A stretch of DNA of 64,000 nucleotides from Pyxicephalus adspersus (lineage: Eukaryota; Chordata; Amphibia; Anura; Pyxicephalidae): positions 47,473,494 through 47,537,493 of the forward strand of contig NC_092859.1 in NCBI RefSeq assembly GCF_032062135.1, in the 5' to 3' direction. The stretch's first letter is position 1. Each line of letters starts with the position of its first letter. A program made the translations under genes and the position numbers. Below the pieces are notes generated by a model, which worked only from the letters and a program-made list of their open reading frames with translations, was not told the DNA's origin and searched no databases. This document shows positions 1 through 12,150 of the stretch, piece by piece.

Positions 1-640
1 AATAATACAAAAGATAAAATAATAATCAAATAAAAGTACTAATCAAGCAATCCCCAAAATATCTAACTAAACAATATTTTCCTCAAGTCCACAACACTGT
101 GATCAAAATAATAATAAAAAATAAAATTTAATATATTAAAAAATACAAAAAAAATTTTAAACAAGTTATTTTTCTAAATCAGCCTTTTAAGGGGTGCATT
201 AAAGGTATTCACAACTTCACAAATCAAAAGGTGTAAGATAACTCCACACAGATCCTCCCCGACAAGAACGTTAATCCACTCACCAAACACCATATACTTT
301 AAATGCTTTGCAGACTAACCTGAATAAGGCATTCTTTAAATGAGTGTCAGAATTCCTTATCTCTGTCCTAGGTTGGCAGCATATAGTGGTTATACAGTAT
401 TGCAGCATATGTCAACATGCTTACACCATCCAAAGGCCAACTTTGCTTTGTATTTGCACTCTGTATATATTCTTTCCACTAGTTAATTTATTTACTTTTT
501 AAACATCATTTACTGAAGTTATTTATTGTAGTTATTCATTTAATACAATTTCTTCATTTATTTTCTAAATACAACTAATGCAAATACCTAAAATTTTCAG
601 TCCTTTACACTGCAGCATTTAAACCAGAACAGGGAGGGTC
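1..640. other. AT-rich stretch without recognised genes
   Basis: Very AT-rich sequence with runs of A and T. I see no ORF of substance, no splice-flanked coding segment and no inverted-repeat element with clear ends. Confidence 0.5.
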
Positions 641-642
641 AG

Positions 643-1010
643 CACTTAAAGCGAAACTAATTAAAAAAAAATAAAAAAATTACACTTACCTTTAATCCTG
701 CAGATCCCTCAATGGTGCTGGTCCTTCCTGCGATCCGGTCCCGCGTTGTCCTGGAATTCCATTTCGTCCCGTCGCTGAGGAAGCACTGGATGCCTCAATA
801 TTCAGTGTTCTCTTTCGTCTTCTTCTTGTCTTCTTGGCAAGTCAACCGCAAGATCAGGTGACGTAGCCAGGTGTAAAGGGGAAAAAAAGAGAGTACCTAC
901 CCCAATGCGCATGTGGGCGATCGGCATTTCTTTCCCTTAATAGAAAAAATGCCTTTCTACACATACCTGAGATTTGCATTAATGTAAAGTGAAAATGTTG
1001 AGTTTAAGTA
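643..1010 (+). mobile_element. Short inverted-repeat element (TTAAAGCG family), copy 1
   Basis: The left end reads CACTTAAAGCG and the right end TTTAAGTA, roughly inverted. The interior (TTACACTTACCTTTAATCCTG, then CTTCTTCTTGTCTTCTTGGC and a GATCAGGTGACGTAGCCAGG block) aligns with the copy at 43412-43739, which has ACTTACCTTTACTTTGTAG and CTTCTTCTGTCTGCTGGCTA in the same order. There is no coding capacity, so it is a non-autonomous DNA transposon. The superfamily is not assigned because no target duplication is clear. Confidence 0.6.
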
Positions 1011-1085
1011 CGCTTAAATGCCAATTAGATTCTGCTGTATGGCAGACATCAAACATGACTACAGCAGAAGAGGGATGAACTCATT

Positions 1086-1309
1086 GGGCCTTATTTAATA
1101 AAGCTCTCCAAGGCTGGAGAGGATACACTTTCATCAGTGAAGCTTGCTGATCCAGCAAACCTGGAATGGATCTGGCCCAGGATTTAAAACATTTGCTAAC
1201 AAGTAGCAAATTACTTATAAGTAATCCATTCCAGGTTTGCTGGTTTACCCAGCTTCACTGATGAAAGTGTATCCTCTCCAGCCTTGGAGAGCTTTATTAA
1301 ATCACGGCC
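1086..1309 (-). mobile_element. Foldback MITE (GGGCCTGATTTAATAAAGCTCTCC family), full copy
   Basis: About 224 bp forming one imperfect palindrome. The left arm runs GGGCCTTATTTAATAAAGCT, CTCCAAGGCTGGAGAGGATA, CACTTTCATCAGTGAAGC, and the right arm is its reverse complement ending TTATTAAATCACGGCC. The same element occurs complete at 26539-26761 and 47979-48200, and as half copies at about 24507, 50572 and 56210. The asymmetric centre lies in the left arm here, so this copy is inverted relative to the other full ones. It has no coding capacity. Confidence 0.75.
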
Positions 1310-1843
1310 ATTGCTGTAACTGGTGTCAGAGAGGCATCCAAGTTGTATTGTTTTATTAAAGTAAATCACTAGGCTGGCTGAAAAAAAAGTAAAAATGTTC
1401 CCAAATATGTATTTCAATTGTAAGTACTGCTCATTGGAGGTTAATTATATCCGCACTTATGGCAACAATGTCCAAATGCAATACAAACAAAAAGCAAACC
1501 CAATCCACAGAGCAACAGTTTAAATAAAATATGGACTGACAAAAAAGGAAGATATTTTAAAATGTAGTATCACTAGGTACAGTCAATTAACGCATGGATA
1601 AGCTTTTCTTGGCAAGGAAGAGAGACAAATATGCAGCCCAGTATCTGTCAGCCTGAAATGTTTCTGTGCCCAGTTACTCCACTACATTATACTGATTGGC
1701 AACATTTGCATCGCAGGAGTTCAGGTTTTTGCTTCAGACCTACCGATTTAGGATAATGAGATGAGAAGTAGCCACTGAGAGTTCTTTTTTTTTTGGTAAT
1801 TGTTCTAAATATGCTTAAATGATATCCAGGCTAGAAACATTAA

Positions 1844-1982
1844 GGGCTCTGTTTAAAAAACAGGGAATCTGACATTCCCTAGTGGGAATCAATTAGCGCC
1901 ATCAAAACACATGGACCTAGAAGAATTCCACAATGGATTGTTTCAGGTAATGTCTGATTTCTTGTTTTATAAATAGAGCTCC
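1844..1982 (+). mobile_element. 140-bp MITE (GGGCTCTGTTTATAAAACAGGGAAT family), copy 1
   Basis: The left end GGGCTCTGTTTAAAAAACAG and the right end TGTTTTATAAATAGAGCTCC are imperfect inverted repeats. The interior contains AACACATGGACCTAGAAGA, shared with the copy at 58603-59370 (AACGCATGGACCTGGAAGAT) and, reversed, with 49837-49968. Non-coding and non-autonomous; family unassigned. Confidence 0.6.
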
Positions 1983-4640
1983 AAAGAATTTATAGGCATG
2001 AAGGGTTATTTCTTCCATACTTTTTTAGCCTGTGTGACCAGTTTAGATAAAAACTTTTGAAATGTTTACAATGAAATAGGAAAACGTTCATAAACTTCAG
2101 TTAGCTTTCTGCTTCAAAAATAAATATTAAAAAAAATGGTCACAAAACAGGCATTTAAAATTGTTAGTAGTTTGTTAGAAGTTAGTATTGCCGTCTTAGA
2201 CCTCAATACCGGGGCCAATATTACTGTTTGGTGTGCACTGTGGTATGCAAAAAAATTGCAGCAGGTGCATTCATTTTCAGGGGGCATTATGTATTGTACC
2301 TCAATGTCGGTGTTCCTTTGGAAGTGTTTGTGGCAGCACTTGAGGTCCTCTAATTGAAGCCCAGTGTCCAAAACTATGTAAAACAAAAAAAAATGTACAT
2401 TGTGTACATTTTACAGGGCACAGTAATTCTAAGAGGAAAGCACCTCAGTTATACCCATATTACCAGCAATGCTGCACCGATCCTGCCTTTTCTGGCACTG
2501 GATGCACAGGTTCAGCAAGTAATTGCTAGGTAAAACCACTGTTACATGATAGAGTAGATAATAGGAAAGATGAGGATACAATAAAGAAAATCCTCACTTG
2601 GACAGTGAATCTACCTAGCAAGGACTCACAGCAATAGAAACCTGATAGTAGTTTCAGCACTTCTACATGCTATTCAAAGCAAACAAAAACAAAAAAGAGA
2701 ACGTTTTTGCTATAGATAGATTTTATCCTGTATATATTCATTCGAAGAATCACTGCTATGTCATCTGCTCATATGAATATATGAACAATCACACCAAGAA
2801 CTCTGAAAGCTATATCCAAGCAAGAATTTTACATCTGACAAAATATGTAACCCCTTTCTTACTAATGTGTTCTTGTTAGAATACAGCTTTTGGTGCCACC
2901 CTTGTAAATTTTATTTTCTTTCTGCTACTAAACCATTCTGGCATCTAAATGTAGAAAGAACATTTCAGACTATTTTATTCATTCATGGTCTTGTCTGGAA
3001 CTATTGAGCACACTTTAGCCGAGACAGCAGACATAATAATTTTTTGATTATTATTTGAGTTAAGAAATGACATTTTTGTGCATTTATTGTTCCAAGCAGA
3101 AGGAGCTTTTTGTTTGCAAGTAGATCTTGTAATATAGAGAGCCAAGCTGAACGCTTAAAATTCATTCAAATGCAGCACCACAGCTCAAGCAATAGAAATG
3201 GGTAGAAACACAGGCACAATAGGGAAATAGCTTATCTGATATAGACCAGATTTTTGTATTTATATTTTTCAACCTCTACATGTGCGCATTAATAGTTTGT
3301 CAAATCTCAATTATGCTGCCAATGGATAATTTTGAACTTTTAAACCTTTTGAACAACACAGAGATTTTTGGAATCAGGAGGTTATGATGGGGCCATTCCG
3401 CTTTTAAACAATGTGTCTGCAGTGAACACAAAATGAACAACACTGGCGCAAGATCTAGAAGGGATTAACCACTTCAGGACCAGTGAAACAATATTCACTG
3501 TATGAATCGGAGGATTGCAGGTGCCTCTGATTTGTTCGAGCTGGTGACACACTGAGGTATCACCATAACATACCCAAATTATTACTCAAAACGTAGGCAC
3601 TGCCGCGCAGTCATTATTGGAGTGCTTGTAGATAAGAAGTGGCTGCCAGAAGGCTGTAGGAGATAGATATACACTTATACACTTAAGTCAAATTTTGACT
3701 GCCCATGCAAGAAAAGTAACAGGTTGTCTTTAATGCCTCCCTCCGGAGCAATATTTACATTTCTTTTACTTCCTTGCTGCTTGATTAAGCCAGTGGGAGT
3801 ATGGATATAACATAAAACTAGCCACATTGTAACTCTACTAAGCCAAACAAAAGCCACATGAAAGCACATGGACTAGAGGAAAATTCCATGCCCCTTTAAA
3901 CCAAGGAGTCAGGAGTTTTTCCTTACTCCTGTTCACTGAACAGAGTAAGGAAAAATGGTGTGGAAGAACACATTTTTGCAGTGAATAAACAATATTTCAT
4001 CTGAAAGCCGAACAAAACCTTTTTTACACTCTCTTGTCCCTATTCCGTTGTGGGCGCCGCCATCCTCTTCCTTCTTCTATTCCTTATTTTGATCTTTGGC
4101 CATCTTGATGACATAAATCATTCAGTCCTAAAAGCTGCAGGGGGAACCTGGGATGTGCAGGCTTCCTGGCTATAAATTGCGACAATTGAAGAGTGATATC
4201 AGGCAGGTGAGTATGTTTTATTACAGAAGGGACATTGCCTGTCCCTTTCAACAGTAAAGCTCTAGTTGGTCGCAAATTTTAAAACTGAAACTGTAGTTCC
4301 CATTTAAAACACATTTGTACATACCAACTCTTGCCATTCCCAAAGTGTTTTTTAATAATTTATAGTTTACAAATGGGAATTTAGCAACCATACTGGGAAT
4401 AGTTATGAATAGATATGAAAACACCATGTATGCTGCACAATCCATGAAAATATCAGTAATCTTGTGTCCCAGGTATAGAGTTTATTAAACCAAAATAACA
4501 CATGAATAAATAGAGAAGAGAGGTAAAGCTGGGTTTTCTTGGGAATATGCTTATATTACAATAAATTGTCACAAAATAGCTATTAATAAAATTTACATAG
4601 GTTAAGGTAGGTCTTTACCCATCATATAATTATAGGTGTA
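1983..4640. other. Intergenic stretch with little recognisable content
   Basis: AT-rich sequence; the short ORFs on both strands lack recognisable domains or splice context. One segment at about 4138-4270 (GAACCTGG...TCAGGCAGGTGAGTATG...GGGACATTGCCTGTCCCTTT) resembles 42265-42370 and is probably a fragment of a dispersed repeat. Confidence 0.4.
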
Positions 4641-4699
4641 ATCAGACCAGTCTCACTAGACAGTGAGTCCCTGGCTCAGGAAAACACAGTGTTAATACA

Positions 4700-4775
4700 G
4701 TCAAAACTAAATGTCTCTTGGCCCGACGCGTTTGCCTGAATGGCTTCCTCAGGGGATATGGAGATCGTTATTGGC
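4700..4775 (+). repeat. Dispersed repeat with GACGCGTTT / GGCTTCCTCAGG motif
   Basis: Contains CCCGACGCGTTTGCCTGAAT followed by GGCTTCCTCAGGGG. A diverged second example is at about 48866-48905 (GACGCTTTTCAGCCAAAGGC then TTCCTCAGGAGG). I associate this motif pair with abundant amphibian interspersed repeats, but I cannot name the family and the boundaries are uncertain. Confidence 0.4.
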
Positions 4776-5421
4776 GCATGTTGGTTTTTCTGACCAGGAT
4801 GTGTGTCATGAAAGGGACACTGGTAAGTGGTAATATGGATTCAAGATGTTATGCCTTGATTGGTGTTGTAGTTTTTCTGAATCTAGATGCAGAGTTTCGC
4901 AGCATATAGGGTGCTGGTATGTCAGAAGTGAAAGCTCTTTTAAATTGTTATTTTGTGACAATTTATTATAATATATAAATATTGCCAAAAAAAAAACATC
5001 TTTACCTCTATTTCTTCTTTATTTAACAATTAGTCTTCTATTTGGGGCGGCAATAATAGATCTAAAACTTAGGTTAAAAGCTATCTTTTCTCTTATGTAA
5101 ATAAACCAAAATACAAGAACAATTAGAAAACCTAATAAAGAGAATATGCCAGAAGTTAAAATAGAATATAGGAGAAGAATGTAAACAGGGTGAAAGTGTC
5201 TGGCAAGTAATAATGCAAAAGGGATTATGAAGGATATAAGAATAAGGAACAAGAAGTATGTAGCAGGTACCCTGGTACAGGACCCTTTCTCCTTAATTTA
5301 GCAATTATGAATAAAATGAGTACTACTGTGTGTATCACAATATATCTGAAATTCATACTGTCATGTTACAAATACAAATTGCCTCTTTGAGGTCAGATCC
5401 CTCTTACAGGATCCTGTATAT

Positions 5422-5720
5422 CAGTGGTCTCCAATTTTTTCCAGCTCGTGGACTACTGAATCTACTACGGACTGAGTCCTGTGTCACCCAAAGGGGAACA
5501 AACTTTACCCTGAGTGATGTCATAATGCCAGACCCCGCCCACTCTCCCATCGGAGGTCTGAGTCTGGACACCATCCACCCGCTGCCCTGAGCCTGAGATC
5601 TGTACAGGAGACGCGGCTCTGTCCGGTGCACCAGCAGACCGCTGGTCTTTGCGCTCCTGCGGCCCACTTGTCAGACGGCCGAGGCCCATTAGGCAACAGA
5701 CCGTAGGTTGGGAACCTTTG
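5422..5720 (+). mobile_element. hAT-type MITE (CAGTGGTCTCCAA ends)
   Basis: The left end CAGTGGTCTCCAATTTTTTC and the right end GTAGGTTGGGAACCTTTG are imperfect inverted repeats of the CAGTGGTCTCCAACC type seen in hAT elements. The flanking 8-mers are CTGTATAT (5414-5421) and CTATACAT (5721-5728), matching at six of eight positions, as expected for a decayed 8-bp hAT target duplication. The interior is GC-rich relative to its surroundings and non-coding. Confidence 0.7.
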
Positions 5721-5729
5721 CTATACATG

Positions 5730-8700
5730 GATAAGTTAGCATCCTGTGAACAGTAGGGGAACATAGGCTGCAATCGGAAATTTTAGTCTGCTGAAACAGT
5801 TGATAATTGCTCAGCAACTGCTGAACTTGCTAAATAGAAAGCTCTGCATTCTCTGCAAAGTCAGCATCATGGAAGCAACACTTTATTGAATGTTGCACTA
5901 TATGTGCAAATGTAGTAAAAACAGTTTGTAAATTTGTAGAATGAAAAGATTACTGACCAGAAATGACAGTAGGTTCCCTTAAAAAAAATAAAAATAGTAC
6001 CCCGGAGACAGGCAGACCCACAACCAGCAACCAGCAGCTTGTTAGTTCCTAGAATAGGAAAGTCTTTAAAAGCTTAACATCATCATCACAATAAAATAAT
6101 TTCTTGATAATATAGACAAGCATTAGAACATGCATTAATTCCAATACCCATCATTAACATAAAATACGTATTATATATTACCTAGAATATTTTTCCTTCG
6201 TGGAAACACTGAACACTTTAATATTGGCTGCTGCATCTCCTGTGTTGTGTAAAACCTCTATTAAAATTCAGTGCTTACTCTACTGCATTGCTACTGCTAC
6301 TGCATTAATATAAGTTAAAAAAAAAATTGTGAACTGATCATTGACTTTAGACATCTCGGCATGAGATATTTCGATGTAGTAGTGTCACTCTAAGGATAAT
6401 AGTGTAAAAAGCCTAAGATATATTATTGCATTGTGACTTTTCTTACATCGAGACTGACAGAATAAATTTTGTAGATTTTTTTTCAAGTCTCTTTGCTGAT
6501 GTTTGGGTCAGGCAGTCTTGAACTACAAAACGAATTTGCTTGTAACCATTTCTGTTCCCTTGTCTGACTCATTCAGCCAGCTTGTTCTCACTTCTGAATA
6601 ATACAAAATATAAGGTTGACAAAATTTAAGCAGAATAAACATAAGAGAAATATCCATTCATCATTGTAATACTCAGAATGTCTGCACCTAAATTAATAAA
6701 ATTGTACGGATACAAATCAATCAGTGATGCATTATTTTACTTTTTTAAGGTAAATTATAGATTTAATGAGCACAGAAAATAAAATTACAAACAATGTTAC
6801 CAATTATTCTAAACTATTTCCTCTAAACAACAAATTATAAGACTATGTAATGTAGAAAAAAGTGTGAGCTACCCAGGAATAAGGTATTCACCCATGGATA
6901 GGGTTGCAGGTTTGTTCCAGAAAATACTCCAGGTTTGTCCTAAACATTGCAGATCCAGCATTAGAGAGCTAGAACTGTATTTGTAATGTTTGAACACATT
7001 AAATTTGGACTATAAGCTGCCCAGCATGCATAATTATATTTAAACAGCGGCAATTATGTGCATATAATTACACATGAAGCTTTTAAATGTCAGTTGGGGG
7101 TATATTTACATTGTTATAAACCAGTACATAGCTGGTTTAGAATTCAGCACTTTATTGTCACACAGAAAGTCACCAAAATTACCCCGAAATTCCCCAGAGT
7201 ATGTAGTAATTAAAATAAAAAAATAAAAACAACTTGTAACATGCACTGTTGGGTGAATATTAAAACATTAGCTGACTCTGAGAAATCCAGGGGATGTTTG
7301 GAGACCATTATCAATTAAATTAAAATTATACTTTTTTTTAAATAAAGCTGCTGATCAGCAATGGCCAGTGGCTTGACTGTCAATGATGATGCTAGTTATA
7401 GGCTTTGTTTTCCTTTGAAGGTTACCAGTCAGAATTGTCATAAAAGTTCATAGAAGTATTCTAACCTCTATTATGGCTACCACCAAAATAGTGGTTGAAC
7501 AGAGAGAACTGCTACAATCCTTATGATCTTTGGAGAGACCTCACAGAAGCTCCCGTAGAGGGCTGTGACAGTTTTCCAGACTAAAGAAAAGCCCACGTGA
7601 AAACTATCATAGTCATTGACTACTTAGGTTCAGGAAGTATGGTATTCTTAGATTTACCAGATGGTGAAAAAAAGATGAAAAATAAAAAGTTTGAAGTCTT
7701 GGTAAGCTCCAACTCATAAATGTTTTATTGTTGGATTTTAAGCTGAACTCTAAAGTGAAAATAGTTTTTCAGCTATTCTTCCCCCTCCCAAAAATCATTT
7801 GTTTTGATCAATGTACAAATCATTATTTTTTGTTTAAATCATAAACCAACCAGCAAACATCTAAGCATTTATTACCTGTAACATTATAACCTCCAGCTCA
7901 AACTTCTCTACGTTCAGTACCTATTTTAAAGTATATTATTAGTATATTCTGTTTTGTTATATATATATATATATATATTGTATTTTAAAATTAAATTGTT
8001 TATTAAATTAAATTTGTATTCTTCATTTTACAGCTTTCATCACACTGGTGATGTTGCAAGCTCCTATTGTCTCTTGAAGGTTAACACTGGTGTCGTCCAT
8101 TTGATTGGCAAAATTGATGTTTTGGTTTGTGAATCTTTGGTGGGTTGGCTCTAAAACATAGGAATAGCCAACCACCATGCTTTAAAGTAAAAATGTGATC
8201 AAGCTCTAAAGAAAAAATGGAAGATGACATTGCTGACTTCTCTTTCTGCAAACACCAGTTGTCTGGTTCTCATGCTGACTCTATGGTTTCAATACTTTTA
8301 GTAAAAGACCCAGAACAAGAATAAAGATCGGGGAATTCCAACTAATCCCCTGCAATGCTGATAAAGGATATCTAAAGACCTTCATTTAACAAAGGTGATG
8401 CCAGGATTATATTAGGTGCCACTAGCTCTGTAGTTATAGAGAAAAGGAGTAAACCTAATGCTTACCTGTCTAAAGCTTCATCTTTACTGTTGCAAAGCTA
8501 CTGTGGGTGAAGATCTATCAGTATCCCCTTTGTAATAGTTTAATTGCAGCTGCTGAGCAGTGGCTGTCAACATGTTCAATTACAATTAATGTAAGCCATT
8601 GGCAGGCAGTCATTAACAGCCCCGATTCTTTCCAAGTGGGATAAATCCTAAACCAAGTGGATCTTTCAGTAACTTTACCATGTACAGGAATTAACATCAG

Positions 8701-9300
8701 ACATATCACAATATATATATAAAACAACAGTATAATGTTTTTAAAACATTCTAAATATTATAACTAAAAAGCTTAACTGAGCTGTCAAGTGTTTTTGCCT
8801 GAGCTTAAAAGATGTCACCTATGTACTGCAGGCAGTATGGCAGCATCAGTCTTTTGTAACCTAGCAATCAGACTGGATCTCAGTGTAGGCATTTGTAAAC
8901 AGCCAAAAGGTTTACAGGAATCATTTATACCGTATTGTAATCTTTTAGGAGGTGATGATTCTGGATAATGGTTGAACAAAGATGGCTCTGACCTTCAGGG
9001 GAGAGCACTGTGACATCTGTGGGAGGTAATACATTACAACGAGAGTCACACGTAAACAATACATCATCAGTATACCCCTACTATAAGGTTTCATGAAGTT
9101 TGTCAACCAATCAATTTATTCAGCAGAACTTTGCATTGAGTTGAATAGAAGCACACATTTTGTAATGGTTGATGAAGATCATCTATTCTATTTATTTTGT
9201 CATTAAAACACCCAGCTAAATGATATAATAGCATATATGACTAAAACAACATTACAATCTTGCATAACATACAATAAAAATCCCCTGTCTCTTTATTATG
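5730..9300. other. AT-rich intergenic stretch
   Basis: No gene or well-bounded element recognised. It contains a short (TA)n run at about 7958-7979 and many poly-A/T tracts. Short ORFs here lack domain or splice support. Confidence 0.5.
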
Positions 9301-11168
9301 CATATACCAGCCTTTGTCCCCAAGTTACATCACCTCTGTAAAAAATCTCAGTTATCCTATTTCACAGTACAGTAGTGCTAGAAGCAGCCATATTACATGG
9401 ATAGGTCATATCTTTTTTGGTGGTAAATCCAGAAATGACCTCAGTTTTTTGCTATCACATCTAGTTTTTATGATACAGGGTACCCTCCATTTTTGTCAAA
9501 AAACATACCAATTTTACATACAATGAAAAAATAATGAAATAATAGGTTGAATGTACTGTCTGTTTAAATTTCTTTGGTTCATACAAAGGATTTATTGTTA
9601 CTCTATGACATTATTTTACAGTAAAACATTTAAAAATGAATCGGGTAAGCGGTTAAGGTAAAATTTTACGCCTATAGCTTTTCCTGGAGTGTTCCGTGTT
9701 AGGACAATCCCGCTGGATGCTCCAACAATAGTCAGCCATCATATCTATTTTCCATCTACCCTGATACTCTCCTTCCATGACTTCAAATCTTGGTAGAATC
9801 GTTCACCTTTCTCATCACTGACTGCACCAAGGTTTTTAGGGAAGTTAGAAAGATGGCTATGCAGAAAATGCACCTTGATGCTCATATTGCAACCAAGCAT
9901 TTTGTAGCCCTCCAAAGAGTTTCTGGACAATTTATGCGTAATTATTTGCTTGTGTGTTTCCAAGAAAGTCCTTGACAATGGCTTTGAATGATAATCAAAC
10001 ATTCTTTTCAACTTCTGACATTGTCCTGATGAAATAGTAATCTTTGATGAGCTGCCAAATCTGTGGACCATCATACAGACTAGCCTTTATTTTTTCAAAT
10101 GACAGGCTAGGAAATGCCAAAATGAGGTACTTGAAACAGTCACCTTCAGTTGGCAAAGCTTTAGTGAACTGCTTCATCAGACCCAATTTCATGTGCAGAG
10201 GTGGGAATATAAAATTCTTTCTATCAACAAGTGGCTCATGTAGAATGTTTGGATCACCTGGTTTTAAGGCAGATCTTGGAGGCCAATTCGTTTCCACCGA
10301 ATGCCTCTCACTAGCTCTGCTGTCCCACATGCACAGATAACAGGGATACTTGTGTAGTGTATGGTGTATCCACGTTGCTGACCAAGAAGGAAGCATACTG
10401 TATTAAGGCCAACACAGATGACCCAATTGTGTTGGTGATATTGCAACAACTCAATGACTCTCTTTATATCTGCATATTCTTCACAAAGAGAAACTGAATG
10501 GCTAGTTGGGACTGACCCAATATATTGCCATTGTGAAGGAGGACACACTTTAAGCTCCGCTTTGAGCAATCGATGAACAGTCGCCATTCGGTTGAGTTAT
10601 AGATTGGAATTTCCAATTTTTCAATTAAACCAGGTATGGTATGGCAATACACAAAGCCTTTGTCAGTTCTAAAGTACTGCAGAAATGCAATTTCTTTGGT
10701 TCGAAAATACGATATCTTTGTTCTTTAAGTAAGTTTTTCTCACGCAGTCTTGATGCTAGAAGTTCTGAAGCCTTCTTTGATAGTCCCAAATCACGTGCCA
10801 AATCACTCATCTCATGCTGATCAAATCCCTCACAGAGTCCTCTTCAATTTCAAACTCTTCATCATTGTTGTCACCTAGTTCATCACTAAATTCATGTTCT
10901 TCAAGAGAGGATAGCTTAACGAAAACTGGCACTGGGATTTTCATCTGGGCGTATAGCCAATGGTAGACTAGGATACTCTATGTTACATTTAATTTTCTTG
11001 TTATATTCTGAAGTTTTCACTATACAAAAGTAACAGTCACTGAAATGATCTCCTGGCTCTCACCAAACCATAGGTATACCAAATGGCATCTTATCATTTG
11101 TTTCCTTTGTCCACATTCGTAAACCCTAAACACACTATTTGCACACCTTATGAGGGGCCCAAGACTTA

Positions 11169-11679
11169 CCGTATTTTTCGCCGTATAAGACGCTCCGGAA
11201 TATAAGACGCACCCAATTTTAAGGAGGAAAATCTAGAAAAAAAGATTCTGAAAGATTATTCCCCTTCTGATCACTCATGTGCCATTCATACCGGTATTCC
11301 CCTTCTGATCACTCATGTGCCATTCAAATTCCCTTTCTGATCACTCTGTCATTCAAACTCCCCTTCTGATCACTCTGTCATTCAAATTCCCCTTCTGAGC
11401 ACTCTGTGCTTTTTTTCTATTGTACGGCAGTTAGGACAGGGAACAGCAGGTGGCGCTGTGCCGGCTTCTTTCGCTTTGCTCTACAGACAGGAGAAAACAC
11501 GATGCTGGCAGAGGAGAGAAGAGAGACACGCTGCAGCCAGAGACACACGCAGGATCGGGTATCGGGTGAGTATAATATTTTAATTATTTTTTTTAACACA
11601 TTTGTCGTATAGGACGCACTAACTTTTCCCCCCCAGTTTTGGGGAAGAAAAAGTGCGTCTTATATGGCAAAAAATACGG
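11169..11679. mobile_element. TA-targeting MITE inserted in the multicopy ORF
   Basis: 511 bp with inverted ends: left CCGTATTTTTCGCCGTATAA then GACGC, right (reverse complement) CCGTATTTTTTGCCATATAA then GACGC. It is flanked by TA at 11167-11168 and 11680-11681. Removing the element and one TA restores ORF sequence matching the 63-kb copy on both sides (GGTGATCAAGATAAG), so the empty site can be read. A TA duplication is typical of Tc1/mariner-superfamily elements, though other groups also target TA. There is no transposase ORF. Confidence 0.85.
11257..11410 (+). repeat. Short tandem repeat inside the TA-targeting MITE
   Basis: Five degenerate units of about 29-38 bp, each built on ATTCCCCTTCTGATCACTC followed by TGTGCCATTCAA or TGTCATTCAA. 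Units begin near 11257, 11295, 11327, 11356 and 11386. This is an internal expansion within the non-coding element. Confidence 0.75.
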
Positions 11680-12150
11680 TATCTTGATCACCAAGTTGAA
11701 CTTTGAAATATGCCAAATAGGCTTGCTCTACAAATGTGCTGATGTTCACCCTTTGACTGGGAATGGTGAAACTGCCATAGATATAACAAAATGAATCAGG
11801 GTTGTTTAGGCACTTACGACTAGAAACAGCAGAGCCAGACATGATCTGAAAGAAAAGAAATACGTGTGTAAGTACAAAAATCAGTTTTGCTTATTCACTA
11901 TGTAGAGCAGTGCACAACCTCTGACCACACTGGCTTGCGTGTAAATGAACAGCCTATACAAATCCACACTACAGTAATTGCATTAATATAAGCCATAGAG
12001 AAAAAAACTGACGTGATAGAAGAAAACTAACTGCACTTTCAGAATCAGCATACCTATTTTAGTGTAAATAAGCTTAAAAATTGAAGTGAACAAAATATTT
12101 GTTCAAAATTGTTCCCAAGTGTAAATAAAAACTGATTGGAAATTACCATT

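Larger units (their letters stand above)
9653..11842 (-). pseudogene. Broken ORF of a multicopy uncharacterised protein family
   Basis: Intronless coding region read on the minus strand from an ATG at 11842 to a TAA at 9653-9655, now in several frames (11660-11842, 10625-10810, 10264-10587, 9995-10396, 9745-10074). It begins MSGSAVSSRKCLNNPDSFCY with a CYIC motif, and after the 511-bp insertion continues with SWAPHKVC-type sequence, suggesting a Cys/His zinc-binding module. Later segments include ELLASRLREKNLL, KRSLKCVLLHNGN, HNWVICVGLNTVCFLLGQQ, FPPLHMKLGLMKQFTKAL, GPQIWQLIKD and GCNMSIKVHFLHSHLSNFP; the C-terminus reads MMADYCWSIQRDCPN. I recall near-identical predicted proteins recurring in many animal gene sets, usually multicopy and unannotated, but have not verified this. 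It has no RT or recognised transposase motif. Frameshifts and the insertion make it non-functional. Confidence 0.7.
9310..12110 (-). mobile_element. Multicopy ORF-family element, copy 1 (whole unit)
   Basis: Unit extent is inferred from similarity to the copy at the right edge. The 5' part on the minus strand (about 12,110 down to 11,843) aligns with about 63,060-63,324, sharing AAGCTTATTTAYACTAAAAT, GCAGTTAGTTTTCT, GTGGATTTGTATAGGCTGTT and TGTGCACTGCTCTAC. The coding region follows, then an AT-rich tail thought to reach about 9,310. Homology runs well upstream of the ATG, so the duplicated unit is more than a coding sequence. No terminal repeats or target duplication could be placed. Confidence 0.5.

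Noticed and set aside
2114..2386. Opposed ORFs (90 aa minus, 73 aa plus) in the same segment
   Set aside because: Both strands open by chance; no domain or exon boundary.
5019..5252. 77-codon hydrophobic minus-strand ORF resembling a membrane peptide
   Set aside because: AT-rich sequence commonly yields hydrophobic frames; no signal, splice context or recognisable family.
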